From the NCBI RefSeq assembly GCF_903994035.1, contig NZ_CAJEWB010000004.1:124001-188000 (forward strand): a DNA stretch of 64,000 nt. Reading direction: 5' to 3'. A program made the translations under genes and the position numbers. Position 1 is the first letter of the stretch. Each line of letters starts with the position of its first letter. This document shows, one piece after another, positions 55,899 through 64,000 of the stretch. Below the pieces are notes generated by a model that searched no databases, was not told the DNA's origin, and saw nothing but the letters and a program-made list of their open reading frames with translations. This DNA comes from Phocicoccus pinnipedialis. GTDB taxonomy: Bacteria > Bacillota > Bacilli > Staphylococcales > Salinicoccaceae.

Positions 55899-56724
55899 TG
55901 ACGCGTTAAAAGAGGCACAATTGCGCTTGGATTCTCATAAAAAAGAGACACGCATCGCTTCTCTTCTTATTGAAGATTTATTTGGACTAAACCGTACAGC
56001 GCTAATATCTCGTGGTACAGATCCTATCTCGGCTAAAGACCTACAAACATACCGTCACGCAATCAATAGTGTCATAGCGGATTACCCTTATCAATACGTT
56101 ACGGGCACCGCACATTTTTACGGTAGAAAATTTTCTGTTTCAAAAAGTACATTGATTCCCAGAAACGAGACAGAAGAACTCGTATATCACGTCTTAGACA
56201 AAGTGAAGTATGGAAGAGTTGTCGATATCGGAACCGGTACAGGGGCGATTGGAATAACATTAAAGTTAGAGAACCCTGAACTCGACGTAATTATCACAGA
56301 CATTAGTGAAGAGGCGTTACAAATTGCTGAGAAGAACAAACAGGCACTTAAAACAGACGTAACTGTGTTGCAAGGAGATATACTCTCACCATTGATTCGA
56401 AAAAAAATCAGAGTGGATGTTTTAATCTCAAATCCACCTTATATTGCGGACTTTGAGACAAATTTGATGAGCAAGAGTACTTTGAAGCACGAACCTCATT
56501 CAGCATTGTTTGCTCGCGAAGAGGGACTTTATTTTTATCGACAAATAATAGAGGGTCTAGATGAAGTTTTAAACATGGATGGACAAGTGTTCTTTGAAAT
56601 TGGCTTTAACCAAGGAGACAAGGTCAAGGGTTTGTTTTTATCGCGTTGGCCAAACTCAACTGTGGAAATTATCAAAGATATCAATGGTTTAGACAGAATT
56701 ATTTACGCAAAGTGGGTGAATTAA
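55885..56724 (+). CDS. prmC: Peptide chain release factor N(5)-glutamine methyltransferase
   Basis: This 279-residue SAM methyltransferase has an N-terminal helical cap, the SAM motif [15 protein letters not shown], and the substrate-loop motif NPPYI in [12 protein letters not shown]. It methylates the Gln of the GGQ motif of RF1. It overlaps prfA by 14 bp, so the two are coupled. It is directly adjacent to the Sua5 gene (stop followed by ATG). Confidence 0.94.
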   Translation: MLSFNDALKEAQLRLDSHKKETRIASLLIEDLFGLNRTALISRGTDPISAKDLQTYRHAINSVIADYPYQYVTGTAHFYGRKFSVSKSTLIPRNETEELVYHVLDKVKYGRVVDIGTGTGAIGITLKLENPELDVIITDISEEALQIAEKNKQALKTDVTVLQGDILSPLIRKKIRVDVLISNPPYIADFETNLMSKSTLKHEPHSALFAREEGLYFYRQIIEGLDEVLNMDGQVFFEIGFNQGDKVKGLFLSRWPNSTVEIIKDINGLDRIIYAKWVN

Positions 56725-57774
56725 ATGACGACACGAAAATGGAAACTAACATCTAAAGACGTTGAAGAGCCAATGTCAGAAGATGCGCTAAATACATTAG
56801 AGGAAATTAAAGTCGCGATTACATACGGTGAAGTCGTGGGATTGCCAACAGAAACGGTTTATGGTCTTGCAGGAGATGCGACGAACAGTGAGGCAATCCA
56901 TAAGATTTTTGTAGCTAAGGGTCGCCCAGGTGACAACCCGTTAATTGTACATATTCATGACAAGAAGCAGATGGAGGCATTTGTTGGACCGGTTCATGAG
57001 AATGTGAAGAAGTTGATGGATAAGTTCTGGCCAGGTCCGATTTCTTTTATCTTACCTTTAAAAGGAGACTACATTGCGTCTAATGTAGTTGCGGAGCTCG
57101 ATAGCATTGCAGTGCGTATGCCGAGCCATCCAGCAGGGCGTAAAGTCTTACAATATGTAGACATCCCACTTGCTGCACCGTCAGCCAACTTAAGTGGTAA
57201 GCCGTCGCCCACAAAATTTGAACACGTATATGATGATTTAGAGGGCAAGATTTATGGTGTTATTGAAAGTGAACCTGCTGAGTATGGATTAGAGAGTACA
57301 GTCTTAGATTGCACACAGTTTCCATATCGAATCGCACGTCCTGGATCGATCTCCATTACAGAGTTACGTGAGGTGTTAAAAGAAGATATTGAGCGTCATC
57401 AAGATACGACAGAACGTCCGATCTCTCCAGGTATGAAGTACAAACACTATGCACCACGTCAGCCTCTCACTGTGTTCTTTGGGCAAGTCAATTCAGGACT
57501 TAAGGCTTTTTCATACGATAAAAACAAGAAAAACGGCGTGATTGCACCTGAAACGATGAGAGAATATATCGATGAAGATGTAACATTCGTAAGTCTATGT
57601 AAAGATGAATATAGCTACAGAGAAGCTTCTAAAAATCTTTATGCCGCACTGAGGTTCATGGACTCTTCTGATGTGGAACAGATCTTTATCTATGGATTCG
57701 ATGTAAATGATGAGACAGAAGCGCTCATGAATCGCATATACAAAGCGACGGGCAGCACTGTCATTAAAGGGTGA
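56725..57774 (+). CDS. ywlC: L-threonylcarbamoyladenylate synthase (Sua5/YwlC)
   Basis: This 349-residue protein has a YrdC/Sua5 domain (GLPTETVYGLAGDATN near residue 37, GRPGDNPLIVHI, FWPGPISFILP, AAPSANLSGKPSPT) and a C-terminal Sua5 domain (HYAPRQPLTVFF). It makes threonylcarbamoyl-AMP for the tRNA t6A modification. Its ATG follows the prmC stop directly. Confidence 0.93.
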   Translation: MTTRKWKLTSKDVEEPMSEDALNTLEEIKVAITYGEVVGLPTETVYGLAGDATNSEAIHKIFVAKGRPGDNPLIVHIHDKKQMEAFVGPVHENVKKLMDKFWPGPISFILPLKGDYIASNVVAELDSIAVRMPSHPAGRKVLQYVDIPLAAPSANLSGKPSPTKFEHVYDDLEGKIYGVIESEPAEYGLESTVLDCTQFPYRIARPGSISITELREVLKEDIERHQDTTERPISPGMKYKHYAPRQPLTVFFGQVNSGLKAFSYDKNKKNGVIAPETMREYIDEDVTFVSLCKDEYSYREASKNLYAALRFMDSSDVEQIFIYGFDVNDETEALMNRIYKATGSTVIKG

Positions 57775-57779
57775 ACATA

Positions 57780-58202
57780 ATGAAAGAAATCATATTTGTT
57801 TGTACTGGTAATACGTGTCGTAGTCCGCTTGCTGAAAGCTATGCAAACACGCACGTCGATGGACACGTCTTTAATTCTAGAGGACTCTCTGTGACGAGTG
57901 GGAGCACGAACATCAAGTCTCTACAAATCATTGAGAGAGAATCTTTAAAGATGCCACATCTACCAAGACAACTCACAGATGAGGATACGGAAAATGCTGT
58001 TTTAATCACCATGACAGCAGGGCATAAAAATCAAATATTGATGAATTATCCAAATGCCATCGTTTATACACTAGGTGAACTTTCCGGCGAACACACGGAT
58101 ATAAGTGATCCTTATGGCGGAACTGAAGAAGATTATGAGTATACGTATCAGGAATTAAGACGATTTATTGACAAAGTAGACTTTAAGTCTGATATCTTTT
58201 GA
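57780..58202 (+). CDS. ywlE: Low-molecular-weight protein phosphatase, YwlE/PtpB-type arginine phosphatase
   Basis: This 140-residue phosphatase has the P-loop CTGNTCRSP at residues 8-16, with a Thr at the position (Thr12) that makes Bacillus YwlE prefer phosphoarginine over phosphotyrosine. The general acid Asp is in ISDPYGG. The start ATG 57780 is preferred to the overlapping GTG 57771. Located in the conserved ywlC-ywlE-rpiB order. Confidence 0.9.
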   Translation: MKEIIFVCTGNTCRSPLAESYANTHVDGHVFNSRGLSVTSGSTNIKSLQIIERESLKMPHLPRQLTDEDTENAVLITMTAGHKNQILMNYPNAIVYTLGELSGEHTDISDPYGGTEEDYEYTYQELRRFIDKVDFKSDIF

Positions 58203-58248
58203 ATAGGTCTAGTGTGACATATATAATAAATGTGTAGGAGATGATAGT

Positions 58249-58677
58249 GTGAAAGTTATCATAGGTTCAGATCACGGTGGTTTTAATCTTAAGGAAACAG
58301 TGGTTAAACATTTAGAAGGAAAAGGTATCGAAATCAAAGATGTCGGACCTTTCAATTTAGATTCTGTTGACTATCCAGATTACGCAAAACCAGTAGCTGA
58401 GGCAGTACAAAAAGGCGAATACGATCGAGGGATTTTAATTTGCGGTACAGGTATTGGGATGAATATTGCAGCAAACAAATACAAAGGTATTAGAGCAGCA
58501 CTTGTTCATGACACATTTTCAGCACATGCAACTAGAGCGCACAATAACTCGAACATTTTAAATATGGGTGAGAGAGTCATCGGAAAAGGACTTGCCTTAG
58601 ACATCGTTGATATTTGGTTAAATACTGAATTTGAGGGTGGTAGACATGAGCGAAGAATTGAGAAGATTGAAGGATGA
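58249..58677 (+). CDS. rpiB: Ribose-5-phosphate isomerase B
   Basis: This 142-residue RpiB/LacAB family protein shows IGSDHGGFNLKE, GPFNLDSVDYPDYA, LICGTGIGMNIAANK (Cys66 the active-site base) and HNNSNILNMGERVIG. It starts at GTG 58249 with TAGGAGA upstream. It overlaps the ywlG gene by 32 bp. Confidence 0.93.
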   Translation: MKVIIGSDHGGFNLKETVVKHLEGKGIEIKDVGPFNLDSVDYPDYAKPVAEAVQKGEYDRGILICGTGIGMNIAANKYKGIRAALVHDTFSAHATRAHNNSNILNMGERVIGKGLALDIVDIWLNTEFEGGRHERRIEKIEG

Positions 58678-59194
58678 ATTAAAAACGATCATTAAAGAGC
58701 TTGAAGAAATCAATTTTTTCTTTGATGGTGCAGAGTTCGTAATCGGATGTTCTACATCTGAAATTATCGGTGAGCATATTGGAAAGCACAGTTCTATGCC
58801 AGTGGCAGAAGTGGTTTTCGAAGTGTTCGGCGATATTAGAAAGAAGTATAATTTACACCTGTTATTTCAAGGGTGTGAGCACATTAACCGCGCACTTACT
58901 ACAACTCGTGACACGAGCACGAAGTTCGGCTACGAAGTTGTTTCTGTTGTTCCTCATAGAAGTGCAGGTGGAAGCTTGAGTGAAGTGGCGTACCGAAGGT
59001 TAGAGGACTCGGTAGTTGTAGAGTTTGCGAAAGCAGATATCGGTATTGATATCGGACAAACATTGATTGGTATGCACATGAAACACGTTGCAGTTCCTGT
59101 TCGAATACCTACTAAGGTTCTCGGTTCTGCATACATTACAATAGCGAAGACACGTCCAAAACTAATTGGTGGCGAACGTGCGCAATATAAATGA
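58646..59194 (+). CDS. ywlG: DUF436/TIGR01440 family protein (YwlG-like)
   Basis: This 182-residue protein is conserved in the rpiB-glyA interval of Firmicutes. Visible blocks are [46 protein letters not shown] and [25 protein letters not shown]. The function is unknown. ATG 58646 with GAGGGTGG is chosen; it lies within the end of rpiB. Confidence 0.9.
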   Translation: MSEELRRLKDELKTIIKELEEINFFFDGAEFVIGCSTSEIIGEHIGKHSSMPVAEVVFEVFGDIRKKYNLHLLFQGCEHINRALTTTRDTSTKFGYEVVSVVPHRSAGGSLSEVAYRRLEDSVVVEFAKADIGIDIGQTLIGMHMKHVAVPVRIPTKVLGSAYITIAKTRPKLIGGERAQYK

Positions 59195-59220
59195 TTACAT
59201 ATCAAAAGGAGAGTTTTGAA

Positions 59221-61109
<1,889 letters not shown>

Positions 61110-61110
61110 G

Positions 61111-62235
61111 ATGAAGAAAATTATGGTGGTGTTCGGAACACGTCCAGAGGCGATCAAAATGGCACCGCTTGTACACGAATTACAAAAAGACGAACACTTA
61201 GAGCCAATTGTTGTTGTAACAGCGCAACATCGCGAAATGCTCGATCAAGTTTTACAAACATTTGATATAAAACCAGATTATGACTTGAATGTGATGCAGA
61301 AAGAGCAAACGCTCTCTAGCATCACTTCACTAGTGTTAACACGTATTGAATCTATCATTAAAGAAGTGAACCCAGATATGGTTTTAGTTCATGGGGACAC
61401 AACTACAACTTTTGCAGGGGCACTGGCAGCGTTCTATCAAGAAATTGATGTTGGTCATGTAGAGGCAGGGCTTAGGACATATCAAAAATATGCGCCATAT
61501 CCGGAAGAGCTTAACCGTCAAATGACGACAAGACTTTCAGACCTTCATTTTGCTCCGACTGCACTTTCAAAAGAAAACTTAATTAAAGAAAACGTAGATG
61601 AGTCTAAAATCTTTGTTACGGGCAATACTGTGACAGATGCGCTTCATACAACTGTTCATGATGAATACAAGAGCGAAATTTTAGATAGACATAAAGATAA
61701 GCGAATTGTACTCTTAACAGCACACCGTCGTGAAAATCTCGGTGAAAAAATGGAGAATATATTTAAAGCAGTGCGAGATATTGTTGACGGTCATTCAGAC
61801 GTCGTTGTTGTTTATCCAATGCATAAAAATCCTAAAGTGCGTGATTTAGCAATGGAACATCTCGTTCATGAACGAATTGAGCTCATAGAACCGCTAGATG
61901 TTATTGATTTTCACAACTTTGCTTCACAAAGCTATTTGATTTTAACGGACTCAGGCGGAATTCAAGAAGAGGCACCGTCTCTCGGTAAACCAGTTCTTGT
62001 TTTACGCGATGTAACAGAGCGTCCTGAAGGGGTAGAGGCAGGCACTTTAAAACTCGTGGGCACAGATAGAGAAAGCATTTTTGAATCGGCAGACGCACTA
62101 TTAGATGACAATGTTGCATATAAAAAAATGTCAGAGTTACAAAACCCGTATGGTGATGGAAACGCGTCGAAACGTATTGTAGACGTTATAAAGTATCATT
62201 ATGGTTTAAGTTATGGATATCCAAAAGAATTTTGA
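61111..62235 (+). CDS. mnaA: UDP-N-acetylglucosamine 2-epimerase (non-hydrolysing)
   Basis: This 374-residue enzyme makes UDP-ManNAc for wall teichoic acid or capsule. Motifs are FGTRPEAIKMAPLVHEL, VHGDTTTTFAGAL, VEAGLRTYQKYAPYPEELNRQ, TAHRRENLGE and DSGGIQEEAP. The ATG 61111 begins one base after the upp stop, with no strong ribosome site of its own, so translation is probably coupled to upp. A longer frame running back into upp is rejected. Confidence 0.92.
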   Translation: MKKIMVVFGTRPEAIKMAPLVHELQKDEHLEPIVVVTAQHREMLDQVLQTFDIKPDYDLNVMQKEQTLSSITSLVLTRIESIIKEVNPDMVLVHGDTTTTFAGALAAFYQEIDVGHVEAGLRTYQKYAPYPEELNRQMTTRLSDLHFAPTALSKENLIKENVDESKIFVTGNTVTDALHTTVHDEYKSEILDRHKDKRIVLLTAHRRENLGEKMENIFKAVRDIVDGHSDVVVVYPMHKNPKVRDLAMEHLVHERIELIEPLDVIDFHNFASQSYLILTDSGGIQEEAPSLGKPVLVLRDVTERPEGVEAGTLKLVGTDRESIFESADALLDDNVAYKKMSELQNPYGDGNASKRIVDVIKYHYGLSYGYPKEF

Positions 62236-62237
62236 AT

Positions 62238-62298
62238 GTGTCAACTTTAAGTGTATTTCTCAATACGGTTGACACTTAGGGTAGTAATTCGATAAAAT
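62238..62298 (+). promoter_or_regulatory. atp operon promoter with overlapping inverted repeats
   Basis: TTGACA (62269-62274) and TAAAAT (62293-62298) with an 18-bp spacer form a SigA-type promoter. GTGTCAAC (62238-62245) is mirrored by GTTGACAC (62268-62275), which contains the -35. A second dyad, TAAGTGT (62248-62254) with ACACTTA (62272-62278), is mutually exclusive with the first. The hairpin could end mnaA transcripts, but there is no T-run. Confidence 0.6.
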
Positions 62299-62357
62299 CT
62301 AATAGGTATGTAAAAGCTTTCTTTTCATATTGATTTACTGTAGGAGACGTATACTAA

Positions 62358-63462
<1,105 letters not shown>

Positions 63463-63497
63463 TATAAAATATTAAAAAAATAATTCAATTTTCTTAG

Positions 63498-63722
<225 letters not shown>

Positions 63723-63735
63723 TAAGCATTTATAT

Positions 63736-63759
63736 AGGCGAAGTCTTACGGGATTTCGC
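63736..63759 (+). other. Intercistronic hairpin between atpE and atpF
   Basis: GGCGAAGTC pairs with GATTTCGCC (one G-U). There is no T-run, so it is more likely to tune mRNA stability or the high atpE yield than to terminate. Confidence 0.5.
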
Positions 63760-63814
63760 CATATCTTTTATGAACTTAAGTCTATGTGAACTTTCTTGAA
63801 AGGAGTGTACATAA

Positions 63815-64000
63815 GTGGATCTAATTATTTTAGGCGCTGCAGGTGAAACTATGGCAACAGCTTTTGGTACGTCACTTGTACTGTTAGTCAGTTTCTTAGT
63901 ACTACTCGGTGCGCTTTCATACTTTGTATGGAATCCAGTTAAAAAAATCATGGATGACCGTGAAAAAGTCATTCACGACGATATACAGAATGCTGAAAAC
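63815..64000 (+). CDS. atpF: ATP synthase F0 subunit b (partial)
   Basis: The first 62 codons are present; the gene runs off the right edge. It starts at GTG 63815, with AAGGAG upstream. The protein begins MDLIILGAAGET, then a membrane helix (SLVLLVSFLVLLGALSYFVW), then NPVKKIMDDREKVIHDDIQN, the start of the peripheral stalk. Confidence 0.94.
   Translation, partial: MDLIILGAAGETMATAFGTSLVLLVSFLVLLGALSYFVWNPVKKIMDDREKVIHDDIQNAEN

Overview
The window reads as chromosomal DNA of a low-to-moderate-GC Gram-positive coccus in or near the Staphylococcaceae (Salinicoccus/Jeotgalicoccus/Nosocomiicoccus-like). This rests on strong AGGAGG-type ribosome sites, the Firmicutes core order rpoE-pyrG ... murA-glpX-rho-rpmE-prfA-prmC-ywlC-ywlE-rpiB-ywlG-glyA-upp-mnaA-atpIBEF, a type II pantothenate kinase, no spo0F beside pyrG, and two compatible-solute importers. 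The genus is inferred. I see no rRNA, tRNA, CRISPR array, insertion sequence or prophage.

Positions 1-18,300 hold short accessory operons: a chromate transporter, phosphoesterase and DUF1801 genes, lipoprotein, thioesterase, MOSC plus a stand-alone SNF2 helicase, an esterase, the opuCABCD osmoprotectant ABC operon, a membrane-anchored lethal-factor-like metalloprotease followed by a FAH-family hydratase, ilvE, an Old Yellow Enzyme, and an RpiR regulator divergent from an ornithine-cyclodeaminase-like gene. Positions 18,390-24,350 are a metal island. csoR-copA-copZ (copper export) runs rightward. A second unit runs leftward: an HMA metallochaperone, a P1B ATPase with an atypical CPG motif, and a Crp/Fnr regulator with two widely spaced cysteines. 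CsoR-like inverted repeats lie in front of csoR and in front of the second ATPase.

Positions 24,450-45,400 carry a CNNM magnesium-type exporter, a phosphoesterase, an NSAR/OSBS enolase divergent from an M20 hydrolase, pdxS divergent from pdxR (with no pdxT), an unrecognised membrane-protein/lipoprotein pair, a quinone-detoxification-like dioxygenase/hydrolase pair, HAD phosphatase, azlCD, acetamidase, GNAT, the anaerobic ribonucleotide reductase nrdDG behind two NrdR boxes, OsmC, an orphan ABC ATPase, coaW and a BCCT carrier.

Positions 45,590-64,000 are conserved housekeeping genes. pyrG is preceded by a leader that starts GGGCTC and ends in an attenuator, as in the reiterative-transcription control known from Bacillus. 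The syntenic slots for fba and tdk are empty, and a DEDDh-BRCT exonuclease and DUF2529 gene sit on the opposite strand. The window ends inside atpF.

No single locus is clearly a wholly new system. The best candidates for a closer look are the FLP-like/HMA/CPG-ATPase unit, the anchored metalloprotease, the SNF2 protein with an unassigned N-terminal region, and pdxS without pdxT.
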